Origin: CAZKAP01 sp964550895
GTDB taxonomy: Bacteria > Bacteroidota > Bacteroidia > Flavobacteriales > Flavobacteriaceae
NCBI GenBank assembly: GCA_964550895.1
Contig: CAZKAP010000005.1
Span: 19,424 to 83,423 of the forward strand
Direction of reading: 5' to 3'
DNA: 64,000 nt
The notes under the pieces were generated by a model. The model was given only the letters and a program-made list of their open reading frames with translations, made no database searches and had not been told where the DNA came from. Position numbers and translations under genes: made by a program. Each line of letters opens with the position of its first letter. The stretch's first letter is position 1. Shown here one piece after another: positions 8,263 through 17,348 of this stretch.

Positions 8263-9395
8263 AGGCTTCCCTTGGTCGAAGGCAACTGAAGGTGACGGGT
8301 GTCCCGCGTGACCGCGGCCCGAATAGCCCGGGCGAAGCCCTTGAAAACGGATTCTATTTTGTGGTGCTCGTTCTCTCCCTGAGCCTGAATGTGGACATTC
8401 GCCCTGGCCGAGTCGCAGAAGGACTTAAAGAAGTGCTGAAACATTTCCGTCGGCATCTGGCCCAGGTACTCCCTTTTAAACTCCAGGTCCCAGACCAGGT
8501 GACTCCTGCCCCCAAAATCCACGGCTACCAGGGCCAGGGACTCATCCATCGGAAGGGCGTAACCGTATCGCTCCACGCCTCTTTTGTCCGCCAGGGCCCG
8601 ATCGAATGCCTCGCCCAGGGCGATACCCGTATCCTCTATGGTATGATGCTCGTCGATATGAAGGTCACCCTTTACCCGGATCTCCATATCCAGCCTTCCA
8701 TGACGGACCAGTTGATCGAGCATATGGTCGAAAAACCCAATACCCGTCTCTATCACCCCCTTTCCCGTTCCGTTCAGGTCGAGTCGGATTTCCACGTCGG
8801 TTTCCCGGGTAGTTCTGCGGTGGTACACCTTCCTGTACTGTGCGTGAAGAAAATTGTAGATTTCCTCCCAGCCGGGGGCCTGCAGTTCGATTTGTCGGAT
8901 TACGGACTCCTGTTCTTCTCCCAGCTCATCAGCTCCCAATTCCAGATCGCCCCCGATCAGAATCCCTTTGGATCCCATATTCTGCGCCAGCTTCATATCG
9001 GTGAGGCGATCTCCGATCACGAAAGACGCGTCCAGGTCGTAGCTCCCCTTCAGATAATCTCCGAGCAGGCCGGTCGCTGGCTTACGAGTGGGGGCATTCT
9101 CATGAGCAAAGGTCCGGTCGATCAGAATTCTGGAAAATTGTATCCCTTCACGTTTCAGCGCATCTACGATGAAATCGTGTGCCCGATTGAACTCTTCCTC
9201 GGGAAAGTTCGGGGTACCCAACCCATCCTGATTGGTTACCATAACCAGTTCATAGTCGAACTCCCGGCATATTCGTCCCAGGTATGTGAATACCCCGGGA
9301 AGGAAGCGCACCTTCTTCAGACTGTCGATCTGGTAATCGTCCGGTTCCTCGACCAATGTCCCGTCCCGATCTATGAATAGTACCGTTTTACTCAT
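8259..9395 (-). CDS. hisB: bifunctional histidinol-phosphatase / imidazoleglycerol-phosphate dehydratase
   Basis: A 378-residue fusion. The N-terminal HAD phosphatase (about 1-165) starts with FIDRDGT, with nucleophile Asp9 and acid/base Asp11. The C-terminal dehydratase (about 180-378) has the manganese-binding HMLDQLVRHG and DEHHTIEDTG motifs. The fused form occurs in Bacteroidota and enteric bacteria. The ATG at 9395 overlaps the hisC stop in an ATGA junction; an upstream extension to 9467 lies inside hisC and lacks family similarity. Confidence 0.97.
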   Translation of the reverse strand: MSKTVLFIDRDGTLVEEPDDYQIDSLKKVRFLPGVFTYLGRICREFDYELVMVTNQDGLGTPNFPEEEFNRAHDFIVDALKREGIQFSRILIDRTFAHENAPTRKPATGLLGDYLKGSYDLDASFVIGDRLTDMKLAQNMGSKGILIGGDLELGADELGEEQESVIRQIELQAPGWEEIYNFLHAQYRKVYHRRTTRETDVEIRLDLNGTGKGVIETGIGFFDHMLDQLVRHGRLDMEIRVKGDLHIDEHHTIEDTGIALGEAFDRALADKRGVERYGYALPMDESLALVAVDFGGRSHLVWDLEFKREYLGQMPTEMFQHFFKSFCDSARANVHIQAQGENEHHKIESVFKGFARAIRAAVTRDTRHLQLPSTKGSL

Positions 9396-10459
9396 GCGTT
9401 CAGTTGCTTTGCGATGTGTATGAACCTGCTGTTTTCCTCCGGTGTGCCCACCGTGGCTCTCAGGCACTGATTGCAGTGAGGAAGTCGCGATCGATCGCGG
9501 ATCACGATTCCATTATCCACCAGTTGGATATAGCGCTTCCGGGCATCGTCCACTCGGAAGAGCAGAAAATTGGCCTCGCTGGGATAAACGTTTTCGACCC
9601 AGTCCAAGTCAGAGAGTTCCTCGGATAGCCGATTCCGCTCCTGACGGATAAGTTCGAGCTCCCTCAAATACTTCGATTCGGCGTCGAGAAGTTCCAGTGC
9701 CCTTTGCTGATTGAGGGTGCTGACATTATACGGGGGCTTTACGCGATTCATACAGGCTATGATCGCCGGTTGGGCCGCGCATATGCCAATGCGCAAACCT
9801 GCCATGCCCCTGGCCTTCGACAGGGTCTGAGTCACGATGAGATTGGGGTAGTCGACCAGCGAATGCATCCAACTCTCTTCATCGGAAAAATCCGCATAGG
9901 CCTCATCGATTACAACCGGGCCGGGGAACATCTGAAGAAGACTCCGTATGTCTGCCCGATTGAGCGTATTACCGGTTGGATTGTTGGGGCTGCAAAGGAA
10001 AATTACCTTGGGATTGAGCTGCTCACAAGCCTTTTCCAGAGCCGGGATATCCAATTGAAAGTTCGGCATCAGGGGTACTTCGCGGGCGATAACCTGATTG
10101 ATATCGGACCAGACCTTGTACATGCCATAGGTCGGGGGGCAAATCAGGACACTATCCTCACCGGGCTGACAGAATACGCGGAACACCAGGTCCAGCACTT
10201 CATCGGAACCGTTCCCAAGTAATATGTAGTCTGCCGGCACTTTTTTAAGCGAGGCCAAACGGGCCCTGAGTAGCCTCTGATACGGGTCGGGATAGCGATT
10301 TACGCCGTTGTCGAAAGGGTTTTCATTGGCATCGAGAAAGACCATATCCAGGGCATCCGAATCGTATTCGTCCCGGGCCGAAGAATAGGGAACCAGCGAT
10401 AGTATGGAAGGACGCACCCACTCCTTCAGAAAACGGTTTTCCTGTGTTACCTCACTCAT
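9392..10459 (-). CDS. hisC: histidinol-phosphate aminotransferase
   Basis: A 355-residue fold-type I PLP aminotransferase that converts imidazole acetol phosphate to histidinol phosphate. Visible residues are the ANENP substrate motif (44-48), NNPTG (159-163), Asp185 in VVIDEAYAD and the PLP lysine Lys215 in TLSKARGMAG. It sits four bases after hisD and overlaps hisB by four bases, in the middle of the his operon. Confidence 0.96.
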   Translation of the reverse strand: MSEVTQENRFLKEWVRPSILSLVPYSSARDEYDSDALDMVFLDANENPFDNGVNRYPDPYQRLLRARLASLKKVPADYILLGNGSDEVLDLVFRVFCQPGEDSVLICPPTYGMYKVWSDINQVIAREVPLMPNFQLDIPALEKACEQLNPKVIFLCSPNNPTGNTLNRADIRSLLQMFPGPVVIDEAYADFSDEESWMHSLVDYPNLIVTQTLSKARGMAGLRIGICAAQPAIIACMNRVKPPYNVSTLNQQRALELLDAESKYLRELELIRQERNRLSEELSDLDWVENVYPSEANFLLFRVDDARKRYIQLVDNGIVIRDRSRLPHCNQCLRATVGTPEENSRFIHIAKQLNA

Positions 10460-10463
10460 TATC

Positions 10464-11753
10464 CTATTGCAATCTGAGATCCTGTAAACGAATCGTTACG
10501 GCATGCTTGTGAGCATCCAATTGCTCCGCCTCGGCCATGAGCTCGACCTGAGGGCCGAGTATGCGTAAGCCCTCCCCGCTCAATCTCTGAAAAGTAATGG
10601 TCTTGGTAAAACTTTGCAGGTTAACCCCACTGTATGTACGGGCAAACCCGGAAGTAGGCAGGGTGTGGTTGGTCCCCGTGGCGTAGTCTCCCGCGCTTTC
10701 AGGTGAATACGGTCCAAGAAAAACCGAGCCCGCGTGGGCGATACGCTGAGCAAAGTAGTCATTCTCCCCTGTATTGATAATCAGATGTTCCGGTGCATAC
10801 GCGTTCACAAAATCCAGTGCATCTTTACGGTCATGAAAAAATACCGTCTTGCTGTTCTCAAGCGCCCGCTGAGCAATCTCTCTGCGCCCGAGTTTAACGA
10901 TTTGCTCGTGGATGCAACTCTCAATCTGCCTGGCGAATTCTTCCGACAGACTGACCAGGATCACCTGACTGTCGACCCCGTGTTCGGCCTGGCTGAGCAG
11001 GTCCGCGGCTACATAGGAAGGCTTTGCCGTCTCATCGGCCAGCACCAGGAGTTCACTTGGCCCGGCAGGCATATCAATAGCTGTACCCTGCATCAGGGCG
11101 TATTGCTTCCCGGCAGTAACGTACTGATTACCCGGACCGAAAATCTTATCCACTTTGGGCACGGATTCGGTTCCGAGGCACAGGGCGGCCGCGGCCTGCA
11201 TGCCCCCTATGGTGTACCATCGATCCAGGTCGCAGAGTCGCGCGGCAAACTGCATTACCGTATTCACTTCCCCCGTTACCGACGGTGGAGTACATAGGGC
11301 TATTTCTCGGCAACCGGCGATTTGAGCGGGTATAGCCAGCATCAGAACGGTAGAGAAAAGCGGCGCAGTACCGCCCGGTATATACAGTCCTACTTTCTCA
11401 ATGGGTCTGGCCTCCTGCCAGCATTCCACACCCTCCATGGTCTCGACATAAACGGGTTGTTGCTTCTGGGCTGCATGGAAGCGATGTATATTCTGGTACG
11501 CCTGTCGTATGGCCTTCTGAAGACGGGGGTCGATATCCCGCTCGAGTTCTTCCATGCTGCGAGCCTTATACACAAGGGAATCAGGACGCACTGCATCGAA
11601 GGTTTCGGAATAATCCAAAAGCGCTTTATCCCCTTGTTTTCCTACCCTCTCGAACATTTCCCGGGCGGCTTCAAGCAACCTTCCGGGTTCTTCTGATGGA
11701 CGGGCTATCAACGAACCCCAGCTATCCCTTGCGGGCGAATTGTAAACCTTCAT
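10464..11753 (-). CDS. hisD: histidinol dehydrogenase
   Basis: A 429-residue zinc enzyme catalysing the last two NAD-dependent oxidations, histidinol to histidine. The family landmarks GPSELLVLADE, DLLSQAEHG (zinc ligands Gln and His) and the C-terminal PTSGFARTYSG/HKHA segments are all present, and the length is normal. It starts one base after the hisG stop. Confidence 0.97.
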   Translation of the reverse strand: MKVYNSPARDSWGSLIARPSEEPGRLLEAAREMFERVGKQGDKALLDYSETFDAVRPDSLVYKARSMEELERDIDPRLQKAIRQAYQNIHRFHAAQKQQPVYVETMEGVECWQEARPIEKVGLYIPGGTAPLFSTVLMLAIPAQIAGCREIALCTPPSVTGEVNTVMQFAARLCDLDRWYTIGGMQAAAALCLGTESVPKVDKIFGPGNQYVTAGKQYALMQGTAIDMPAGPSELLVLADETAKPSYVAADLLSQAEHGVDSQVILVSLSEEFARQIESCIHEQIVKLGRREIAQRALENSKTVFFHDRKDALDFVNAYAPEHLIINTGENDYFAQRIAHAGSVFLGPYSPESAGDYATGTNHTLPTSGFARTYSGVNLQSFTKTITFQRLSGEGLRILGPQVELMAEAEQLDAHKHAVTIRLQDLRLQ

Positions 11754-11754
11754 T

Positions 11755-12627
11755 TTAGAGCACCATTTTTTCGATTGGACAGACCAATATGCCTTCGGCC
11801 CCTGCGGCCCTCAGGGAATCGATAACCTCCCAGAAGGTCGTATCGGATATGACGGTATGAACCGAACACCAGCCTGATTCCGCGAGTGGAAGCACCGTTG
11901 GACTTCGCATACCGGGCAGTATCTCTATGATCCGATCCAAACGGTCTTCGGGTACATTCATCAACACGTATTTATTCTTCCGTGCCCTCACTACGGATTG
12001 TATGCGAAAACGCAGTCTGTCCAGCAACTCCCTTCGACTGGCGTCGATCTTTGGACTGCTCACCAGAACCGCTTCGCTCTTTAACAATACTTCCACTTCC
12101 TTAAGGTTGTTCTTAAAGAGTGTGCTGCCACTTGAAACGATGTCGCATATCGCATCGGCCAAACCGATATTGGGTGCGATTTCCACCGATCCATTGATCA
12201 CGTGTATATCTGCCTCCACTCCCCTTGCGGCAAGGAAATTCCTTACCGTCTGGGGGTATGAAGTGGCAATCCGCTTCCCCTGCAAATCCGAAAGGCCAGC
12301 ATACTTAACCGATTTGGGCACGGCCAGGCTCACTCGACATTTAGAAAATCCAAGCTGTTCTTCCACGGTTATTCCCTCCCCCTTCTCCTCGAGTATATTG
12401 GATCCGATAATCGCGATATCCACGACTCCGTCCCTGAGGTATTGAGGAATGTCACCGTTGCGCAGGTAAAAAACCTCCAGGGGAAAGTTTCGGGCAAGGG
12501 CCTTGAGCTGGTCCTTTCCATTGTCTATGGAAATGCCGGACTCCTTGAGGATCCGGAGGGAGTCTTCGTTCAGCCTCCCGCTCTTTTGAATAGCAATTCG
12601 TATAGGTTCCAAGATGAAATTTGCCAT
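11755..12627 (-). CDS. hisG: ATP phosphoribosyltransferase, long form
   Basis: The first and feedback-controlled enzyme of histidine synthesis, condensing ATP with PRPP. At 290 residues it is the long (HisG_L) type with a C-terminal ACT-like histidine-binding domain (about 215-290), so no HisZ is needed. The opening IRIAIQKSGRLNEDS and the PRPP-binding DIVSSGSTL are visible. The ATG follows the T-run of the attenuator terminator directly, leaving no room for a Shine-Dalgarno sequence outside that hairpin. Confidence 0.97.
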   Translation of the reverse strand: MANFILEPIRIAIQKSGRLNEDSLRILKESGISIDNGKDQLKALARNFPLEVFYLRNGDIPQYLRDGVVDIAIIGSNILEEKGEGITVEEQLGFSKCRVSLAVPKSVKYAGLSDLQGKRIATSYPQTVRNFLAARGVEADIHVINGSVEIAPNIGLADAICDIVSSGSTLFKNNLKEVEVLLKSEAVLVSSPKIDASRRELLDRLRFRIQSVVRARKNKYVLMNVPEDRLDRIIEILPGMRSPTVLPLAESGWCSVHTVISDTTFWEVIDSLRAAGAEGILVCPIEKMVL

Positions 12628-12628
12628 T

Positions 12629-12660
12629 AAAAAAACCCGTTTGAAGGTTCAAACGGGTTT
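12629..12660 (-). terminator. his operon attenuator terminator
   Basis: On the minus strand, AAACCCGTTTG pairs with CAAACGGGTTT around a six-base AACCTT loop, followed by a seven-base T run ending two bases before the hisG ATG. This is a strong intrinsic terminator placed between a histidine-rich leader peptide and hisG. The AACGG at 12699-12703, at the end of the leader frame, can pair with CCGTT (12652-12656) of the left arm, giving a possible antiterminator. That pairing is inferred by eye, not folded. Confidence 0.88.
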
Positions 12661-12693
12661 ACATTATTTTGATAAACACAGAAACACCTCCAG

Positions 12694-12747
12694 CTACGCC
12701 GTTAACGGAAAAACGCGATGATGGGGATGTGACCAAACACTTTGCAT
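12694..12747 (-). CDS. hisL: his operon leader peptide (17 residues)
   Basis: ATG to TAG on the minus strand encodes MQSVWSHPHHRVFPLTA. Three of four consecutive codons (residues 7-10) are His, at CAT codons. The stop lies 33 bases before the attenuator hairpin. Known logic of such leaders: when charged His-tRNA is scarce the ribosome stalls at the His codons, an antiterminator forms and the his genes are transcribed. The -7 box ends only eight bases before the ATG, so the leader mRNA may be nearly leaderless. Position, His codons and terminator together make the call strong although the peptide is tiny. Confidence 0.88.
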   Translation of the reverse strand: MQSVWSHPHHRVFPLTA

Positions 12748-12755
12748 AATGAGGG

Positions 12756-12763
12756 CAAATTTA
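12756..12763 (-). promoter_or_regulatory. his operon promoter, -7 box
   Basis: TAAATTTG on the minus strand matches the Bacteroidota -7 consensus TAnnTTTG exactly. It precedes the leader ATG (12747) by eight bases. No clear TTG lies at the -33 position. Transcription would begin about 12749-12751. Confidence 0.65.
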
Positions 12764-12772
12764 GGACTTAAT

Positions 12773-13588
12773 TTAATTATTTCCTAAGATCAGCGGAAGC
12801 CCATCGTCACCCGAACCCACGATTACGACTTTGGAATTCGGGGATTCCGCCAGTTTAAGTGTCGCCTGTATTCCTTTTTCCTTGAGAATATTGGTCGAAA
12901 GTGATGCATTGAGTATGCGATTGGCTTCAGCCTTACCTTCCGCTTCTATGCGCTGCCTTTCTGCCTCCAGCAAGGCAGCCTTATTCCGGAATTCGTACTC
13001 GAGCGCGGCCTGTTCCTGCTTGAGCTTGCGCTCAATGGCATCGCGGATGGACTGCGGAAGGGTGATGTCCCTCACCAGTATTTCGTTAAGCTGAATGTAC
13101 TGGCCTTCCACAATCTCCTTGGTTTCCTGAAATATTTCCTTCTGGATCGCGTCACGCTTCTCGGAGTACAATTGTTCCGGGGTATACCGCCCTATGACGC
13201 TACGAGCAGCGGAGCGTATAGCAGGCTGCAATACACGTTCCTTGTACTGTTCACTCTTTTCCTGATGGAGCTGCCCCAGGGTTTCGTACCTGGGCTGATA
13301 CCAGGCAGAGGCTTCGATCTTTATCTCGAGTCCATTGGAAGACAGCACCTTCATTTGCTCGTAAAGTTCCTGTTGCCGAACCTCGTATACGAATACCCTG
13401 TTCCAGGGCGCAACCAGATGAAAACCTTCGCCCAGTGGCGGCTTATCGGTTACCACACCGGAACCAAAGGTTCGATAGAGCACTCCGGCCTTACCCGAAC
13501 CGATCACGATGGATGAACGGGAAACGACAATAACTAAAGCGATAAAGGCAATTAATAGTGGCATGGCTAGCCTTGGAAAACTTTTCAT
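12773..13588 (-). CDS. SPFH/prohibitin-family membrane protein
   Basis: A 271-residue prohibitin-like protein: an N-terminal membrane anchor (about 9-27), an SPFH/band-7 domain (about 30-190) containing the GEGFHLVAPW and RSVIGRYTPEQL segments, and a charged coiled-coil tail (about 190-235) with ALLEAERQRIEAEGKAEA. Prohibitin-type proteins form large membrane rings associated with proteases such as FtsH or with membrane microdomains. It lies upstream of, and reads toward, the his promoter; its stop is ten bases from the -7 box. Confidence 0.9.
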   Translation of the reverse strand: MKSFPRLAMPLLIAFIALVIVVSRSSIVIGSGKAGVLYRTFGSGVVTDKPPLGEGFHLVAPWNRVFVYEVRQQELYEQMKVLSSNGLEIKIEASAWYQPRYETLGQLHQEKSEQYKERVLQPAIRSAARSVIGRYTPEQLYSEKRDAIQKEIFQETKEIVEGQYIQLNEILVRDITLPQSIRDAIERKLKQEQAALEYEFRNKAALLEAERQRIEAEGKAEANRILNASLSTNILKEKGIQATLKLAESPNSKVVIVGSGDDGLPLILGNN

Positions 13589-13615
13589 ACGTTTTATGAA
13601 TTTGATGATGGGGGC

Positions 13616-15640
13616 TTAGAACAAGCCGTTAGATTTTCGAATGAACCATTCTGCGGTCAAAGTTCCGGAAAGAATGAATAGCAACAAAATAAAGTCAATC
13701 AGGGGCTTCCTTTCCATATGTCGCGTACGTAGTATGGAAAGGGCCGGATCGGAGAGTAAAGCGCGTTCCAGCGAGTCCATTTGATCCGCAAAATACATGC
13801 GGCCTCCGCCCTTAGTGCTGAATCTCTCCAGTTTCTCAGGATCGGCCCGGGTCCAGAGCAGTTCCGGGGTATAGGATTCCACGGTGAAGCTGCCGGACTC
13901 TGAAATTTTCTCGCCTTCTGCATATATGCGATAGCGGTAGTTACCGACTGCGAGTTCTCCGAGTCGTGTCGAGTATTCGGTGCCGGTGAAGTTGAAGGGG
14001 TAGATTTGAGTGAACGCCCCACCGACTTGTTGCACTCGTATGCGCAAGTCGGCCGTGGGGTCCAGTTCAAACGACGGATTAAAGAACACTGCCCGGACCT
14101 CTGCGTTACTCTTTTCCCTGATCTGTTCGGGTACTTCTACCTGTAGCCGGTTGCGCTGCCTGGACTCCGAGATGAATCGGATCAACCGGGAAAACGTCCG
14201 GTCAAAAGCATCGAAATTCCTCTGATTTCGATAGCACTGGGCCCGCCATTTCCACAACCCCTCTCCTATCAGAAAACCTCGATTAAAGGCACTCTTTTCG
14301 GTCAGGAACAACATGGGATATCCCGTGCGAACCCCACGGGTTTCTTGTTGGAGTAATACCCGTATGTCGGAGTCAATGCGGTAACTGCCCAGGTAGTCGG
14401 ACAGTCCGGGATATTCCTTGATGTTCAGTGAGTCCCGGTTAAAGGCACTCCAGGACTCCCCGGGAAGCGCATCGAAGGCTTCCCCCGGACCGAAATCTTC
14501 CTTTCGTATTACCTCCTGAAAAGCGTTTACGGTGTTCCAATCGGTAGAGAGGCCGGTTATCAGCAGGTATCCCTTTCGCTCCTGCCCGATACGGTTGAGC
14601 AGTCTGTTGAAGGACGACCCGGGCTGGTAGAGCACAAAGGCGTCCCAATTCGCGTATTCATTCAGGGCTTCTTGTGGAGATAAAATTTGCGCCTCGCGCT
14701 GCTGATTGCTTTCGATGGTCTTGACCAGAGCAGCCAGGTCGGGATGGGTTAGCGAACTGACGACCGCTATCCTTTTGCGCTCGTCTATTACTTCGACGCG
14801 TTTGCGCCTCCGATTATTAACGGTGTTTTTCTCGCCCTCGAGTCCGGAGAGCACTGCACGTATGTCCAGTATACCCGGCCGGTCAGCTCGAAACCGCTCC
14901 TCGATAAGCAGGCTGTTTCTTTCGGGACTGAATTCCACTTTGCGGCTGCTTCTTCGAGTCCCATTGATGCTAACCGTCAGCAGGCCGGATACCGGGCGGT
15001 TCCCGCTATAGGATAGACTGATTCTCACCGGATAATTGTTCCCGAGAAAGGCAAAACGATTGGCGTCCAGATAATCCACCCTCAGATCTTCATAACGCAC
15101 AGTATCCCCCACCGTTACTGCGTAAAGCCGGGTGGATTCCGGGGGTGTAAAAAACTCGAAATCCCGGCCTTCCGACTGATTGCCATCGGTTACGGTCACC
15201 CAGGCAGAAGGTCGATCGGAATATATTCGTTTCAGCCCTTGCAGCATGATATCCATCCGACTGTCCTCACCCTGAAAATCGAGGGAATCCAGGGGCTGCC
15301 ATCCGGATCCAAAGGAAGTCAGATGCAGATCGAAACGCTCCCTGATGCGCTCGTTATCTCTGAAATATTTCAGCACTGATCTGCCCGGGGCGTCACCCCC
15401 CAGCTCCTTTACGGATAATGAATTGTCGAAGGCTACCACCAAATCGGGTTTGGTTTCCGTAAAGGTGGTCTTCCGGATGCGGGGATTGAGCAGTAAGAGA
15501 AAAACAATGAAATAGGAGGTTCCCCTGAGCAGGAAAAGCCAAATTCCCGATGGGGATTTAGGACTGCGGTATATATACTGGAAAAAGGACAGGCCATACG
15601 CCAGGAGTACGGCAAGTACTATTTGGCCTGCTACATTCAT
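13616..15640 (-). CDS. large membrane protein with vWA-like domain
   Basis: A 674-residue protein with two N-terminal membrane segments (about 4-22 and 33-52), a large extracytoplasmic part and a C-terminal membrane segment (about 650-668). After the second segment comes a vWA-like domain with the metal-site pattern DNSLS (Asp72, Ser74, Ser76). The layout matches the BatA-like protein at 47347, so the two are architectural relatives, but the function is not established. It starts 22 bases downstream of fabG and is probably the last gene of the lipid A cluster transcript. Confidence 0.8.
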   Translation of the reverse strand: MNVAGQIVLAVLLAYGLSFFQYIYRSPKSPSGIWLFLLRGTSYFIVFLLLLNPRIRKTTFTETKPDLVVAFDNSLSVKELGGDAPGRSVLKYFRDNERIRERFDLHLTSFGSGWQPLDSLDFQGEDSRMDIMLQGLKRIYSDRPSAWVTVTDGNQSEGRDFEFFTPPESTRLYAVTVGDTVRYEDLRVDYLDANRFAFLGNNYPVRISLSYSGNRPVSGLLTVSINGTRRSSRKVEFSPERNSLLIEERFRADRPGILDIRAVLSGLEGEKNTVNNRRRKRVEVIDERKRIAVVSSLTHPDLAALVKTIESNQQREAQILSPQEALNEYANWDAFVLYQPGSSFNRLLNRIGQERKGYLLITGLSTDWNTVNAFQEVIRKEDFGPGEAFDALPGESWSAFNRDSLNIKEYPGLSDYLGSYRIDSDIRVLLQQETRGVRTGYPMLFLTEKSAFNRGFLIGEGLWKWRAQCYRNQRNFDAFDRTFSRLIRFISESRQRNRLQVEVPEQIREKSNAEVRAVFFNPSFELDPTADLRIRVQQVGGAFTQIYPFNFTGTEYSTRLGELAVGNYRYRIYAEGEKISESGSFTVESYTPELLWTRADPEKLERFSTKGGGRMYFADQMDSLERALLSDPALSILRTRHMERKPLIDFILLLFILSGTLTAEWFIRKSNGLF

Positions 15641-15662
15641 TTCGCTGGAGATTTGAGGTTTC

Positions 15663-16403
15663 CTAGGTCAGCATGCCCCCGTCGACCTGTATCACCTGTC
15701 CGCTAATGTACGCAGACAGATCCGAACCGAGGAACAGGCAGGCGTTGGCGACGTCTTCGGCCGTGCCACCGCGCTTCAGTGGAATGGCATCCCTCCAGGA
15801 CTGCACCACCTTTTCGTCCAGGCTCTGGGTCATTTCGGTTTCTATGAAACCGGGAGCCACCACATTACATCGGACGTTTCGCGAGCCGAGTTCCAAAGCC
15901 ACCGATTTGGAAAACCCAATGATTCCAGCCTTAGAAGCCGCATAATTGGTCTGGCCGGCATTCCCCTTCAGTCCCACTACACTACTGATATTGATGATGG
16001 ATCCCCTTCTTTGCTTGAGAAAGGTCTTCTGGGCTGCCTTAATCATGTTGAACACCGACTTCAGATTGACTTCAATCACCTTGTCAAAGTCCTCTTCACC
16101 CATTCTCATCAGCAGATTGTCACGAGTGATGCCGGCATTGTTGATGAGTACATCTAAACCGCCAAAGTCCCCGAGAAAGTCCCCGATCAGACTGACGGCA
16201 TCCTCATAACTGGCTGCATTACTGCGATAGCCCTTTACCATATGGCCTTCTGCCCCGAGTTCTGATTCGATTTTTCGTGCCGCCTCTTCGCTGGAGGAAT
16301 AGGTAAACCCAACCTCTGCACCCTGTCTGGCAAAAGACTCGACGATGCCCTTTCCTATGCCCCGGCTGCCGCCGGTGACCAACACTTTTTTTCCTTCAAC
16401 CAT
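15663..16403 (-). CDS. fabG: 3-oxoacyl-[acyl-carrier-protein] reductase
   Basis: A 246-residue short-chain dehydrogenase that reduces beta-ketoacyl-ACP with NADPH in fatty acid elongation. It has the TGGSRGIGKG nucleotide loop (10-19), NNAG (88-91) and the catalytic set Ser140/141, Tyr154 and Lys158 (YAASK). The C-terminal VDGGMLT is typical of FabG. Placement beside the lipid A genes fits supply of hydroxyacyl-ACP. Confidence 0.92.
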   Translation of the reverse strand: MVEGKKVLVTGGSRGIGKGIVESFARQGAEVGFTYSSSEEAARKIESELGAEGHMVKGYRSNAASYEDAVSLIGDFLGDFGGLDVLINNAGITRDNLLMRMGEEDFDKVIEVNLKSVFNMIKAAQKTFLKQRRGSIINISSVVGLKGNAGQTNYAASKAGIIGFSKSVALELGSRNVRCNVVAPGFIETEMTQSLDEKVVQSWRDAIPLKRGGTAEDVANACLFLGSDLSAYISGQVIQVDGGMLT

Positions 16404-16411
16404 AATACTAA

Positions 16412-17284
16412 TTAGGATAGTACTTCCCTTACCTTCAGTCCAATTTCGGCGGGGGAATCCACAACGTGTATGCCGTTTTCCCGCATAATGGCCTTCTTGG
16501 CCTGAGCCGTATCATCACTGCCCCCAACTATGGCGCCTGCATGCCCCATGGTTCTTCCGGCAGGTGCGGTTTCACCGGCTATAAAACCTACAACGGGCTT
16601 GTTACTCCCGCTCTGCTTATACCAGAGGGCCGCATCTGCTTCCAGCTGCCCTCCGATCTCCCCGATCATGACTACACATTCGGTCTCATCATCCTCGATG
16701 AGTAATTGCAGGGCCTCCCGGGTCGTTGTACCTATAATAGGATCTCCCCCAATCCCCACGGCCGTGCTGATTCCCAAGCCCTGACGAACCACCTGATCCG
16801 AAGCCTCATAAGTGAGTGTACCCGATTTGGAGACGATGCCGACGGTTCCCTTCTTAAAAACAAATCCGGGCATAATTCCCACTTTGGCCTCTTCCGGGGT
16901 AATAACCCCTGGGCAATTAGGACCTATTAACCTGCAATCGCGGTTTTGTATATACTGGTACACCTTGACCATATCGGCCACGGGTATCCCTTCCGTAATC
17001 GTAATAATCACCTTAATCCCGGCATCCGCGGCCTCCATGATCGCATCTGCTGCAAAGGCTGGGGGTACAAAAATGATGGAGGTATCTGCGTTCTCTACTC
17101 TCACGGCATCTTCCACAGTATTAAAGACAGGGCGATCCAGGTGGGTTTGCCCTCCTTTACCGGGTGTAACACCTCCGACTACCTGTGTGCCGTAGGCGAT
17201 CATCTGCTCGGCGTGAAAGGTTCCTTCCGTCCCGGTGAAACCCTGGACGACGATGCGTGAATTCTTATTGACTAATACGCTCAT
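16412..17284 (-). CDS. sucD: succinyl-CoA synthetase alpha subunit
   Basis: A 290-residue alpha subunit of succinate-CoA ligase (TCA cycle). It has the CoA-binding Rossmann domain (QGFTGTEGTFH at 14-24), GPNCPGVI (121-128) and the phospho-histidine His248 in RTMGHAGA. The beta subunit gene is not in the window; the two are often unlinked in Bacteroidota. It lies 64 bases downstream of the second lpxD-like gene. Confidence 0.96.
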   Translation of the reverse strand: MSVLVNKNSRIVVQGFTGTEGTFHAEQMIAYGTQVVGGVTPGKGGQTHLDRPVFNTVEDAVRVENADTSIIFVPPAFAADAIMEAADAGIKVIITITEGIPVADMVKVYQYIQNRDCRLIGPNCPGVITPEEAKVGIMPGFVFKKGTVGIVSKSGTLTYEASDQVVRQGLGISTAVGIGGDPIIGTTTREALQLLIEDDETECVVMIGEIGGQLEADAALWYKQSGSNKPVVGFIAGETAPAGRTMGHAGAIVGGSDDTAQAKKAIMRENGIHVVDSPAEIGLKVREVLS

Positions 17285-17348
17285 CTCATAATTTTAGATG
17301 CAAAAATAGGGGTTGCCGTTGAATCGGCATTTATCCCTGAGCAATTCT

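Noticed and set aside
8292..9380. Long plus-strand open frame (362 codons) opposite hisB
   Set aside because: It mirrors the codon pattern of the highly conserved hisB gene and its translation has no recognisable domain or plausible start context; shadow frame.
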